A stretch of DNA of 64,000 bases from Nodosilinea nodulosa PCC 7104 (GTDB lineage: Bacteria; Cyanobacteriota; Cyanobacteriia; Phormidesmidales; Phormidesmidaceae), in assembly GCF_000309385.1 (NCBI RefSeq), contig NZ_JH976537.1, positions 5,170,410-5,234,409 on the forward strand, given 5' to 3'. The notes under the pieces were generated by a model. The model made no database searches. It was not told where the DNA came from and saw nothing but the letters and a program-made list of their open reading frames with translations. The number at the start of each line of letters is the position of its first letter. The stretch's first letter is position 1. The position numbers were made by a program, and so were the translations under genes. Shown here one piece after another: positions 17,701-25,769 of the stretch.

Positions 17701-20459
17701 ACGCCCACGCGGCTGGGCTGCAAGTGCATCCATACACCTTCCGCAATGAGGAGCGCTATCTGGCCTCTGACTACCAGGGCGATCCCAATAAGGAGTATGA
17801 GCAGTTCATCAGTTTGGGAGTTGACGCTTACTTTACTGACTTCCCCGATACCGGTGACTTTGTACGGGATCAAATTACGGATGATACTGTACGCTCTCCC
17901 CAAAACCCCGATGTTCTGGCCGGGGAGGCAGTCTCTAACCTGCCCAACTCCAAGGGCTTTGAGGGCATGGCCTTTAGCCCCGATCGCACCACGCTCTATC
18001 CGCTGCTGGAAGGGACCGTGGTCGGCGACCCCGCTGGTTCCCTGCGGATCTATGAATTTGACACCAAAACCAGCTCTTTCGAAGGGTTGGTGGGCCTCTA
18101 TCAGATGGAAGCCGCTGACCACGCGATCGGCGACTTCACCCCGATCAATAACCACGAGTTTCTGGTGATTGAGCGGGACAACGGCCAAGGCGAAACCGCC
18201 GAGTTCAAGAAGATCTTCAAGGTTGATTTCTCTGACGTTGACAGCAATGGCTTTATCGGCAAAGAGGAAGCGGTTGACCTGCTCACCCTCGATGACCCCA
18301 ATGATCTGAATGGCGACGGCAAAACCACCTTTGACTTTCCCTTTGTCACCATCGAAGACGTGCTGGTGCTGGACAAGGACACCATTCTGGTGGCCAACGA
18401 CAACAACTATCCGTTCTCTGTGGGTCGGGGGCCGGATATCGACAACAATGAGATCATCGAGGTCAAGCTGAATAAATCCCTGGACCTGGATCCTCGTCTG
18501 GGGGTTGAGGGCAGCGATCGCTACGGCTTTGCCGGCAGCGAATTCGACACGGCTGAAGCTCCCATGATGACGGGGCTGAACGGCTACACGGTCGACCCGC
18601 TGTTCACCACGGGCGAAACCTACGGCGGCTATACCCCTCCGGGGGTTTTCGACGGCCTGGGGGCCTTCGCGCTGGACGACAACACCATTCGGGTGCTGGC
18701 GAACCACGAGCTGGCTTCAACCGCTGGCTATGCGTACCAATTAGCCAACGGCACCGAATTGACCGGAGGCCGAGTCAGCTATTTCGATATCGACAAAGAT
18801 AGCCTTGCGGTGGTTGATGCGGGCTTGGCCTACGACACCATCTACAACCGGGCCGGTGAAATCGTCGACGAAGCCGCTGACCTGGAGTTTGGCGGTCTGA
18901 ATCGTCTTTGCTCCGCCCAATTAATTCCCGCCAACCAGTTTGGCGCAGGCATGGGCATCGTGGACAATATCTTCTTTACCGGGGAAGAGACTAGCGGCGG
19001 CACCGAGTACGCCCTTGACGTGGCTACGGGTGAACTTTGGGCCGTGCCCGCCCTGGGCTTTGCCGCCTGGGAAAGCGTCACCGAGATTGACACCGGATCT
19101 GCCGACAAAGTTGCCTTCCTGATTGGGGATGACCGCGCTCCCGCGCCCATGACCCTCTACGTGGGGGAGAAGAACGCCCTCGGCGACGGCAGCTTCCTCG
19201 ATCGCAACGGTCTGGCCCAGGGCCAGCTCTACGTCTGGGTTTCTGATTCTGGCGATGGGGACCCCACCGACTTTCGCGGCACCGGCAGCAGCCGGGATGG
19301 ACAGTTTGTGGCGATCGACTACTATCGCCCCGACCTGGCCAGCGACGATGGCTCTAGCGGCTACGATGCTCTAGGCTACGCCACCCAGGCCCAGCAGGAT
19401 GTGCTGGCCACCGATGCTGGCGCTTTCCTCTTCTCTCGCCCCGAAGACCTGGCCACCAACCCCAACGACGGCACCATGGCCGTACTCAACTCCACCGGTC
19501 GCGACAGCCTGTTCGGCGGCGTCGACAGCTGGGGTACCACCTACACCTTCGACCTCGACTTTGGTGGCAGCGACATCACCGCTACGGTCAAGGCCATTTA
19601 CGATAGTGACGATGCGGGCGGCGGCCAGTTCGAGGGTCCCGACTTCGGCATTCGCAGCCAGGACAACCTGGACTGGGCCGACGACGACTACATCTACGTG
19701 CAGGAAGACCGGGCGATCGAGCCTGATTTTGGCGCTACCTCCGGTGAAGAAGCCTCCATCTGGCGGCTCGACCCCAACACCAGCGAAGCAGTGCGGGTGG
19801 GGCAGATCGATCGCTCGGCGGTGCCCAGCAACCTCAGCGACCCAGAACCTGCCGACATCGGCAACTGGGAATCCTCCGGCATCATCGATGTCTCTGACCT
19901 GTTTGGCCGCGACGGCGGCAGCCTGTTCCTCTTTGATGTGCAGGCCCACAGTTTACGAGATGGCGTTGTTGCCGATGAAGGGCTGGTTGAAGGCAGTCAG
20001 CTCGCCTTCCTGTCGAAGGACGAACCGGTGCAGGGCTTGGTTAACCTAACCGGGTTTGATGGCGATGTGGCCGTCAACGTCACTGCGTCCCGCGACGCGA
20101 CCTACGACAACATTTTGAAGTTTTACCAGACCGATGCCAAGGGTGCTGTCGACGGGCTTCTCCCCGGTGAAGCAGGCTATGAAGCGGCGGTTGCCGGCAA
20201 CCTGATCGATGGTGCTGGGCTAAGTCTCGATAACTTCAGCGTGGTTAACGGGTCTATGATTATGGCCGGTGGTAGCTACTACGCACCAGCCTTACTGGTG
20301 CAGGGCAGTACCGAAAACCTGGTTACGATTCACGATGCGGCCCTGGGTCAGTCTCACATTCAGACCAACGGTAACGTCTGGCGTTTTGAGGACCTGACCG
20401 ATAACGACTTTAACGACCTAATTGTCACCATCGACTCGGTTGAGCCTGTGGTTGCCTAA
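14778..20459 (+). CDS. Giant multidomain phosphatase/phosphodiesterase: PhoX-like x2, phytase-like, GDPD, DUF4114
   Basis: 1893 residues. Order: DUF839/PhoX-like domain (about 8-495; FVNHE, GGLNRLCSAQL, DDRAPAPMTLYVGEKN, FSRPEDLATNP); esterase-like phytase segment (about 500-670); glycerophosphodiester phosphodiesterase (about 676-1035; HRGAAGRRPEHT with His681, FIEPDLVVTKDG, RHEPD); rest of the phytase-like domain (about 1045-1255); second PhoX-like domain (about 1262-1755); DUF4114-like end (1755-1893). Calcium-loop-like acidic segments (DEDGDGNPDDLNGDG; DVDSNG) occur. There is no N-terminal signal peptide. DUF4114 proteins are often exported by type I secretion, so a surface or extracellular enzyme is likely. 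Expected role: scavenging phosphate from glycerophosphodiesters and monoesters. AGGAG precedes the ATG. Activity of each domain is inferred. Confidence 0.85.
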   Translation: MAFDTTQPAQVSGLNGYTVDPLITIGDEINGYTAPGVPDGLGAIAIDENTIRLFVNHEIASDEEVYSYSLANGTELTGARVSYFDIDKTTRTVVNAGLAYDTIYNRAGDSVDDASDLEFGGLNRLCSAQLIPANQFGEGMGIVDNIFFTGEETGGGTEYALDVATGELWAVPAMGVAAWESVTEIDTGSTDKVAFLVGDDRAPAPMTLYVGEKNALGDGSFLDRNGLAQGQLYVWVSDEGDADPSTFRGTGSSRSGKFVAVDYYRPDLASDDGSSGYDALGYATQTQQDLLATDAGAFLFSRPEDLATNPNDGTMAVLNSTGRDSLFGGVDSWGTTYTFDLDFGGSDITATVKAIYDSDDAGGGQFAGPDFGIRSQDNLDWADDGYIYVQEDRALSDFGQTSGEEASLWRLDPNTSEAVRVGQVNRTTGIPDGQTDGAIGDIGNWETSGIIDVSTLFGEDPGELFLFDVQAHSVEDGIIADAGLVQGGQIAFLSGPAELTGFASLPADTFAEGPPTGAGIEGNGRTGPFEGPPVQGFSGVQFAPGGDGSTYWFLSDNGFGAQGNSADYLLRIYQVDPSLAGSEGGDGSVEVQGFVQLSDPDNLVPFDIVNEGTADRLLTGADFDVESFVIGDNGDIWIGEEFGPYILHFDASGKLLEAPVATPNINTLNTLNGQDPLVIGHRGAAGRRPEHTLAAYEFGIENGADFIEPDLVVTKDGVLIARHEPDISGTTDVADHPEFADRKTTKMVDGAPVTGWFAEDFTLAEIKTLRAKERLDFRDHSYDGLYEIPTLDEIIDLVKQTEADTGKKIGIYPETKHPTYFEDKGFNTSQLLIDDLVKNDFTDPSRVFIQSFEVSNLKDLHDSIMPAAGVDIPLVQLLDAYDVADDGTLLYQDVNARPYDFVVSGDTRTYGDLQTSEGLAEIATYADGIGPWKRMIVSVKTVDEDGDGNPDDLNGDGTINDADKVTLPASSLIEDAHAAGLQVHPYTFRNEERYLASDYQGDPNKEYEQFISLGVDAYFTDFPDTGDFVRDQITDDTVRSPQNPDVLAGEAVSNLPNSKGFEGMAFSPDRTTLYPLLEGTVVGDPAGSLRIYEFDTKTSSFEGLVGLYQMEAADHAIGDFTPINNHEFLVIERDNGQGETAEFKKIFKVDFSDVDSNGFIGKEEAVDLLTLDDPNDLNGDGKTTFDFPFVTIEDVLVLDKDTILVANDNNYPFSVGRGPDIDNNEIIEVKLNKSLDLDPRLGVEGSDRYGFAGSEFDTAEAPMMTGLNGYTVDPLFTTGETYGGYTPPGVFDGLGAFALDDNTIRVLANHELASTAGYAYQLANGTELTGGRVSYFDIDKDSLAVVDAGLAYDTIYNRAGEIVDEAADLEFGGLNRLCSAQLIPANQFGAGMGIVDNIFFTGEETSGGTEYALDVATGELWAVPALGFAAWESVTEIDTGSADKVAFLIGDDRAPAPMTLYVGEKNALGDGSFLDRNGLAQGQLYVWVSDSGDGDPTDFRGTGSSRDGQFVAIDYYRPDLASDDGSSGYDALGYATQAQQDVLATDAGAFLFSRPEDLATNPNDGTMAVLNSTGRDSLFGGVDSWGTTYTFDLDFGGSDITATVKAIYDSDDAGGGQFEGPDFGIRSQDNLDWADDDYIYVQEDRAIEPDFGATSGEEASIWRLDPNTSEAVRVGQIDRSAVPSNLSDPEPADIGNWESSGIIDVSDLFGRDGGSLFLFDVQAHSLRDGVVADEGLVEGSQLAFLSKDEPVQGLVNLTGFDGDVAVNVTASRDATYDNILKFYQTDAKGAVDGLLPGEAGYEAAVAGNLIDGAGLSLDNFSVVNGSMIMAGGSYYAPALLVQGSTENLVTIHDAALGQSHIQTNGNVWRFEDLTDNDFNDLIVTIDSVEPVVA
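14799..16260 (+). repeat. Internal gene duplication, copy 1 (PhoX-like domain)
   Basis: This coding segment is repeated at 18563-20040. Stretches such as 15728-15822 and 19488-19578 are almost identical in DNA, including silent positions. Confidence 0.9.
18563..20040 (+). repeat. Internal gene duplication, copy 2 (PhoX-like domain)
   Basis: Second copy of the segment at 14799-16260. The level of nucleotide identity indicates recent duplication or ongoing gene conversion. Confidence 0.9.
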
Positions 20460-20493
20460 TTAGGGTTTGGAGCATAAAGTCTAAGCCTTTCAG

Positions 20494-20526
20494 CCTCCGC
20501 TCTCTAATGAGAGCGGGGGTTTTTTG
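20494..20526 (+). terminator. Rho-independent terminator of the giant phosphatase gene
   Basis: CCTCCGCTCTC (20494-20504) and GAGAGCGGGGG (20509-20519) form an 11-bp stem with a TAAT loop, followed by seven T. Confidence 0.92.
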
Positions 20527-20572
20527 CATAACTATTTATATATTTACCCAAGGCTTAGCGATCATCGAAAGC

Positions 20573-20673
20573 ATAGCCATAGTTACGTTGGTTAGGGCAT
20601 CCAGAAATCTTCAAAACATTCAAACGGTTGAACGTTTTGAGGGAAATATCTTAAACAGACTGGCTACAGCTTA
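20573..20673 (+). repeat. MITE-like repeat, family 1, copy B
   Basis: Diverged copy of the repeat at 14234-14338: ATAGCCATAGTTACGTTGG start, GGGCATCCAGAAATC, palindromic CAAACGGTTGAACG core, and CAGACTGGCTACAGCT end. It abuts a family 2 element at 20675. Confidence 0.7.
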
Positions 20674-20674
20674 G

Positions 20675-20831
20675 TTGATTGACAAAATCCTTGAAACCCT
20701 TATGCTGTCGTAGATTGGGTTGAGCTGGCAAAGCCCCACAAAACCCTTACTGGAGTTGGGTTTTCTCGTCTAGAGACGCTACGCGAACGCTTCGCTCAAC
20801 ACCAACCTACATCAGAACTTTTGTCAGTCAA
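20675..20831 (+). repeat. MITE-like repeat, family 2, copy 1
   Basis: 157 bp with 13-bp terminal inverted repeats (TTGATTGACAAAA at 20675-20687; TTTTGTCAGTCAA at 20819-20831; one mismatch) and an internal hairpin around GCTACGCGAACGCTTCGCT. Other copies: 34202-34359 (opposite orientation) and 37712-37845. Confidence 0.85.
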
Positions 20832-20902
20832 TTGGGGCTACGGCTATAGGTTGTGAAACGGGTTAATCGTATATCTATAGCCGTCCCAAAACGGAGACTA
20901 AC

Positions 20903-20992
20903 ACTCGAAGGCTGAAATATATTCACCGTTTTGGCGCGCTCGGCTCCCTGGCTTGCAGGAATCGTCCCTAAACTTTCGCCTCAGAGTACTAG
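20903..20992. repeat. Dispersed repeat, family 3, copy 1
   Basis: ACTCGAAGGCTGAAATAT ... CACCGTTTTGGCGCGCT ... GTCCCTAAACTT ... CGCCTCAGAGTAC. Its second copy at 24786-24893 is longer by an insert rich in GCTCCCT. The rest of 20832-21070 shows no gene. Confidence 0.8.
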
Positions 20993-21070
20993 GCTCTGTT
21001 TTAAAACCCTCTGAAAACCTTGATCCCCCGTACGAGAGAATCAAGCTTTGACCAAGTTTTAAAACACGCC

Positions 21071-21982
21071 CTAGCCGTAGTCGGATTGATCTAGGGAAAA
21101 ATTGCTCAAACTTTTGGTATATCTGGGGTCCTGGGTGTTGAGGAGTCTATCCCAAAAGGTGAAGTAAAGCCCGTAGTGCACTGTGTATTTGAGGTGGTGA
21201 ACGGAGTGATGCGCCGGGCCAATAATCCACCGCCCCAGCCAGTGGTGGGGAAAGGGGGCGGGCAGGCGATCGGGGCCTAAATGGTTGAGGACGGCCCACA
21301 TGGTCATGGTCATGAGCACGGCAATGACGGTAATAAAATGCAGCGGCAGCACAAAGACAATACCGACCAAAAACAGCGCCTGCACCACGGCTTCTAGCGG
21401 GTCAAAGGCAAAGGAGGTCCAGGGGGTGGGGTAGCGCGATCGGTGGTGGCCCTGGTGCAGCCAGGCAAAGAGTTTGGGGTGATGAAACAGGCGATGGGTG
21501 AAGTAAAAGTAGGTGTCTTGCAAAATCAGCACGGCGCCGTAGCTGGCCCCCAGATACCACAGTCGGTAGTGCTGAGGGTCGGCGTACAGGCGGGTTGTTC
21601 CCTCCCGGTAGGCAGAGAGAATGAAGGCGGCGGCCAGGGCAAAGACGATCGCGGCGATCGCCGATAGCCTGATGTCGTGGCGAATCGCGCGCCAGGAGGG
21701 GGGCCGGTGGCGCGGTCGAGGCTGGGTGAACAACCGACTCACTGGCGAATAAAAAACCCAGTAGGTGATTCCAGCCACTAAAAAATAGCGGCATAGAATG
21801 ATGCCCCACAGGGCTAGGCTGTAAAATCCAAAGGACTGTTCTCTCAAGCGGTTTAATTCCCTGGCTGTGCTCTCATGGTGCAGCAATATTCGCTCTGGGT
21901 GGGAACAAATTTTTGAGCGGGCGCTGTTTTTGGCCCCAGCAGGGGCTATCCGCAGATGCCCCAGCGGGCTCTGGGGGGCCAT
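21071..21982 (-). CDS. Sterol desaturase / fatty acid hydroxylase family membrane protein
   Basis: Up to 303 residues. It is an integral membrane diiron protein with the histidine clusters of the family: HRLFHH and HQGHHRSR in the middle and GPAHHSVHHLKYTVHYG near the end. There are hydrophobic segments before and between them. Members hydroxylate or desaturate sterols, carotenoids or fatty acids, and the substrate here is unknown. The first about 32 residues from ATG 21982 look unlike the family. A TTG at 21886 gives a more natural N-terminus (LHHESTARELNRL), so the true start may be there. Confidence 0.85.
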   Translation of the reverse strand: MAPQSPLGHLRIAPAGAKNSARSKICSHPERILLHHESTARELNRLREQSFGFYSLALWGIILCRYFLVAGITYWVFYSPVSRLFTQPRPRHRPPSWRAIRHDIRLSAIAAIVFALAAAFILSAYREGTTRLYADPQHYRLWYLGASYGAVLILQDTYFYFTHRLFHHPKLFAWLHQGHHRSRYPTPWTSFAFDPLEAVVQALFLVGIVFVLPLHFITVIAVLMTMTMWAVLNHLGPDRLPAPFPHHWLGRWIIGPAHHSVHHLKYTVHYGLYFTFWDRLLNTQDPRYTKSLSNFSLDQSDYG

Positions 21983-22100
21983 AGAGATGAGTCGGCCCCC
22001 TGGTTGAGAATACCGTCACCGTTCTGCACAATGGAGAGGCCGCGTCTGAAAAACCAGCCTTTGCCGCCATCTTTGCCGCCAACATTCCCAGGAAGGCTCC

Positions 22101-23345
22101 ATGCGTTTTGCCCGACGGGCGTCTAATCAGCCGCGATCGCTGTTTGCCTCTGGTGCCGGGGTGCTGGCCATGGTGCTGGCGGGGGTCAGTCTTTTTTTGA
22201 GCCTCTGGATCGTGCTGCCAGCGCCAAATCGGTTTTGGCTACCCCTGGGGGTGGGGGCACCGGAGGTAAGCCCCTGGCTGGCCGCGCTGAGCGCGATCGC
22301 AGGGGCGGTCGTCTTGCTCGCCTACGGCTGGGGCAAACCCGCCGCGATCGCCCTGGGGATTTGCGCCATCGCCCTGCTGCTGAGCCTGCTGCCGCTGTTG
22401 CAGGTGCCCGGCACCCGCGCCCGCATGGCCGCCGAAATGCAAACCGAACTGGGGGCAGACTATCTCGCCCAAGTTCCAGAGCCGGTCCGGGATCGACTGC
22501 GGCCACAGCCTTTTCGGCTTTGGGATGGGTTTGGGGGCATTGCCCTGCCCCCCGGGGAGATAGATGTCGATCGCGGGCTGGAGTTTGCCAAACCCGACGG
22601 CGTGCCCCTGCGGCTAAATGTCTACCGACCGGCGGCGGGCCTCCACCCTACCCTGGTCGTCATCTACGGGGGGGCGTGGCAGGGGGGCAGCCCAGACAGC
22701 CACGAGACCTTTAGCCGCTACCTGGCCGCCCAGGGCTATACCGTTGTCGCCATCGACTACCGCCACGCGCCCCAGTACCCCTTCCCCGCCCAGATAGAGG
22801 ATGTGCGCACGGCCCTGACCTACCTGAAAACCCACGCGGCAGATCTGGGCGCTGACCTCAGCCGCCTGGCCCTGATGGGTCGCTCGGCCGGGGCGCATCT
22901 GGCTGCGATCGCGGCCTACCAATCGCCCCAAATTGTGCCGATTCGGGCGGTGGTCGACTACTATGGCCCGGTCGATTTGGCGGCGGGCTACAAAAACCCA
23001 CCCGTCCCAGACCCCATTGATAGCCGCGCCGTGCTGAGGGCTTTTTTGGGCGGCACTCCCGATCAGGTGCCCAACCTCTACCATCAGGCCTCGCCAATTC
23101 ACTACGTGCGGCCCGGTCTACCTCCAACCCTGCTGGTGTACGGGGGGCGCGACCACATCGTGCAGGCCAAGTATGGGCGGCAGCTATACAACCAGCTCCA
23201 GGCCACCGGCAATCGGGCCGTTTGGCTCGAAGTGCCCTGGTCTGAGCACGCCTTCGACATTCTGTTTAGCGGCGTCGGCAATCAGCTGGCGCTTTACTAC
23301 ACCGAGCGGTTTCTGGCCTGGGCGCTGTACGGCAGCGCAGGCTAA
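22101..23345 (+). CDS. Membrane-anchored alpha/beta hydrolase (HSL-like esterase)
   Basis: 414 residues. The N-terminal about 115 residues contain three hydrophobic helices. The rest is an alpha/beta hydrolase of the hormone-sensitive-lipase/carboxylesterase type: oxyanion-hole region YGGAWQGG, nucleophile elbow GRSAG, acid in VYGGRDHIV and base in SEHAF. It probably hydrolyses carboxyl esters at the membrane; the natural substrate is unknown. It converges with the permease gene at 23342, overlapping by 4 bp at the stops. Confidence 0.85.
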   Translation: MRFARRASNQPRSLFASGAGVLAMVLAGVSLFLSLWIVLPAPNRFWLPLGVGAPEVSPWLAALSAIAGAVVLLAYGWGKPAAIALGICAIALLLSLLPLLQVPGTRARMAAEMQTELGADYLAQVPEPVRDRLRPQPFRLWDGFGGIALPPGEIDVDRGLEFAKPDGVPLRLNVYRPAAGLHPTLVVIYGGAWQGGSPDSHETFSRYLAAQGYTVVAIDYRHAPQYPFPAQIEDVRTALTYLKTHAADLGADLSRLALMGRSAGAHLAAIAAYQSPQIVPIRAVVDYYGPVDLAAGYKNPPVPDPIDSRAVLRAFLGGTPDQVPNLYHQASPIHYVRPGLPPTLLVYGGRDHIVQAKYGRQLYNQLQATGNRAVWLEVPWSEHAFDILFSGVGNQLALYYTERFLAWALYGSAG

Positions 23346-24562
23346 GCCCAGCCCAGCCCGGTGACCATTACCCCCCCCGCCAGCCACAGGTAAGCGGCGA
23401 TCGCCAGCCAAAACAGCACCCGCTCGATCAGGCTGCGATCGCTGTGGTGATGGTGGCCAGAAGACTCGCCTTTTTCGCCCCGCAGCAGCCAGAGCAACCC
23501 GCCAGAAATGGCGAGAAACACCAGGTTTAAAAACAGAGTGTAGTCAACGGCAAACCGCTGGCCGGGGGGAGTGCTTGCCCCGGCTTCGGGCAGCAGATTC
23601 AGCAGCGCAAACCCGTAGTGCAAGATCAGCGAGGCGGCAATGAGAGCGCCAAACAGCAGCCCCAAAATGTAGAGGGCCATCTTCCAGCCGTAGTATTTGG
23701 CATTGATGCGAATTACCGGAAACACCACCAGATCGCTGAAGATAAAGGCCATGACGCCGCCAAAGCTGACGCCATTGTTGTGGAGAATGGCCGCCAGGGG
23801 AATGTTGCCCATGGAGCCAATGAAGGTAAAAAAGGCGGCAACGGGGCCAATTAAAATGTTCTGCAAAACCGAGAAGAAGCCCAGGGTAGCGCTGTCTTGC
23901 CCGGCCCCCATAAACAAAGTTTTAAAGAAGGCGGGGGGCACAAAAGCCGCAATAATGCCCGCAATGGTAAACCCGACGGTCACATCCTTCCAGACCATGC
24001 CCCACTCCATGCGGTAGCGGCGGGCCACCTGCCGCCAGCCCTCAAGGCTCTGGAGTTTGTCCCGCCAGTCGGAGGGGGCCTCGTCGCCGCCGTCGCCGTC
24101 TTGCCCGCGCAGGCGCTGACGGGCCTGCTTAATCATCTGCTTGGGGCCAGTCATACGGTAGCCCAGCCAGGCAAAGAGAATTAGTAAAATGCCGCCAATG
24201 TACTCGCCCACCACAAACTGCCAGCCCAAAAACACGGCAATAATGATGCCCAGCTCGATAACCAGGTTGGTGGAGGCCAGCAAAAACGCGATCGCCGGCA
24301 CGAAACCCGCCCCTTTCTTAAACAGCGACTTGGTGGTGGCCAGGGCCGCAAAGCTACAGGAACTCGAAATAAATCCAAAAAAGGTGGCCAGGGCCACGCT
24401 GCCCCGCCCCGCTTCGCCCATGGCCTTTTGCATGCGATCGCGGGTGACAAACACCTGAATCATGCTGCTGACAAGGTAGCCCAGCACAAAAGCCCACAGC
24501 GCTTGCCAAAAATAGCCTAGGGAGGTGAGAGCAGCTTCACTGTAGAGAGAAAAAAAGGTCAT
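23342..24562 (-). CDS. Permease of the ArsP/DUF318 (UPF0718) family
   Basis: 406 residues with about eight to ten hydrophobic helices and a charged cytoplasmic loop in the middle (residues 145-185). The segment FFGFISSSCSFAALATTKSLFKKGAG with paired cysteine/serine is typical of this permease family, relatives of which export organoarsenicals (ArsP). No ars genes are adjacent, so the substrate is unknown. Its leader (24563-24650) contains an 11-bp inverted repeat. Confidence 0.85.
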   Translation of the reverse strand: MTFFSLYSEAALTSLGYFWQALWAFVLGYLVSSMIQVFVTRDRMQKAMGEAGRGSVALATFFGFISSSCSFAALATTKSLFKKGAGFVPAIAFLLASTNLVIELGIIIAVFLGWQFVVGEYIGGILLILFAWLGYRMTGPKQMIKQARQRLRGQDGDGGDEAPSDWRDKLQSLEGWRQVARRYRMEWGMVWKDVTVGFTIAGIIAAFVPPAFFKTLFMGAGQDSATLGFFSVLQNILIGPVAAFFTFIGSMGNIPLAAILHNNGVSFGGVMAFIFSDLVVFPVIRINAKYYGWKMALYILGLLFGALIAASLILHYGFALLNLLPEAGASTPPGQRFAVDYTLFLNLVFLAISGGLLWLLRGEKGESSGHHHHSDRSLIERVLFWLAIAAYLWLAGGVMVTGLGWA

Positions 24563-24603
24563 GCCGACGCGCGCTGAATAGAGACTCTAGGGGCAAAAGA
24601 AAA

Positions 24604-24649
24604 CCCATAGCTGCCCATATCAGAGCGTCAGGAGCAGAGCAGCTATGGG
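24604..24649 (-). promoter_or_regulatory. Long inverted repeat in the permease leader
   Basis: CCCATAGCTGC (24604-24614) and GCAGCTATGGG (24639-24649) form a perfect 11-bp inverted repeat with a 24-nt loop, 42 bp upstream of the permease start. It could be a leader hairpin or a protein site. No known riboswitch is recognised. Confidence 0.4.
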
Positions 24650-24785
24650 CCTCCATAAAACGGGTTTTTATTTAATCGCGCATCTAGCCTGTGGCATAAC
24701 CCCCCAGAAAGTCCAGGACAAAACGGCCAAAGTTGGTACTGCTAAACGGAAATCAAGCCACCGCTCCAACTCCCCTGGCTCCCTA

Positions 24786-24893
24786 ATACTCGAAGGCTGA
24801 AATATCTCCACCGTTTTGGCGCGCTTGGCTCCCTAGCTCCCCTGCTCCCTAGCTTGCAGAAACAGTCCCTAAACTTCCGCCTCAGAGTACCAG
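24786..24893. repeat. Dispersed repeat, family 3, copy 2
   Basis: Second copy of the 20903-20992 repeat, same orientation, with a short expansion of GCTCCCT-like units in the middle. It fills most of the gap between the permease leader and the lipoprotein gene. Confidence 0.8.
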
Positions 24894-24946
24894 CCCCACC
24901 GCCCCCCTGCGATCGACCATAGTTCAGACACCTATGCCGCAGTCCA

Positions 24947-25531
24947 CTAGCGGACCTGGGCAACATCTCCCGAGTAGAGGTGCCACTGCAACTGCTCTGG
25001 CGTGGCCCCCGGCACATCGTTGACCCGGCGCAGCACGTAGCTGCCGCGAAACCGCTGGGGCGTTCCACCGCCGGTCACTGCTGTCACCGTCACCGGAATT
25101 TCGATGTAAAGTGACCCCGCCGCTCCGTCCACCGGGCCGGGATCTCCCACGTCGACGGCCACCGATACGGTGTCGGTAAACCCGCGCTCAAACTGCTCAA
25201 GGGTCTGCTGGCTGGCGATGCCATCGCCCTGCCAGAGGGCGTAGGCGGCGCTGTAGTCGCGGCGGTTGATGGCGCTGTAGTAGTTGCGAATGACCTGAAC
25301 CGCCTCCTGCTGGAGCAGGCTACTCTCATCCCCCGAAGGTTTTGGAGCGGTCGATGCCGGAGTTGACTCAGGGGTGCCTGGGGCGGGCGAGGCGGGCGCT
25401 GCAACCGGGCCGGAGGCCGATGGGGGAGGCGCCGCCTGGGGCGCATTACAGGCGCTGAGCAGGGCTATAAGCAGGACCGCTCCACCGATCCCATAGCGCT
25501 GTTTGGGCCAGAGACAGGGGACAATGTTCAT
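24947..25531 (-). CDS. Lipoprotein with NTF2/SnoaL-like C-terminal region
   Basis: 194 residues. A signal peptide ends in the lipobox LLSAC (Cys28), then comes a proline/alanine/serine-rich spacer (about 29-70). The C-terminal part (VIRNYYSAINRRDYSAAYALW...) resembles the helical start and beta sheet of NTF2/SnoaL-like domains. It is probably a periplasmic, membrane-tethered protein of unknown function. Confidence 0.75.
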   Translation of the reverse strand: MNIVPCLWPKQRYGIGGAVLLIALLSACNAPQAAPPPSASGPVAAPASPAPGTPESTPASTAPKPSGDESSLLQQEAVQVIRNYYSAINRRDYSAAYALWQGDGIASQQTLEQFERGFTDTVSVAVDVGDPGPVDGAAGSLYIEIPVTVTAVTGGGTPQRFRGSYVLRRVNDVPGATPEQLQWHLYSGDVAQVR

Positions 25532-25769
25532 CGCAGGATCTTCTCCAGGGGCTGACGCTCAATGCTCCCATGCTAATTCATTGGTGGGAACGGCAGGCCA
25601 TCGATCGCATCTGAGGTGTGCACAGGGCCGCCCCAAAGCGCCGCTCTATTTCTATCTGGCGTTGCTGAGCTGAAGCATGATTTTGACTCTACGAGAAGCG
25701 CTAATTTTTTGATTCAAACCTGCCTTGAAAATCCCCTTCTGGTGGTGTGATCGCCACTTTCTAAACAGT

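Noticed and set aside
17634..18707. 357-codon open frame on the minus strand
   Set aside because: Antisense shadow of the phytase-like and second PhoX-like part of the giant phosphatase. The sense frame has clear domains.
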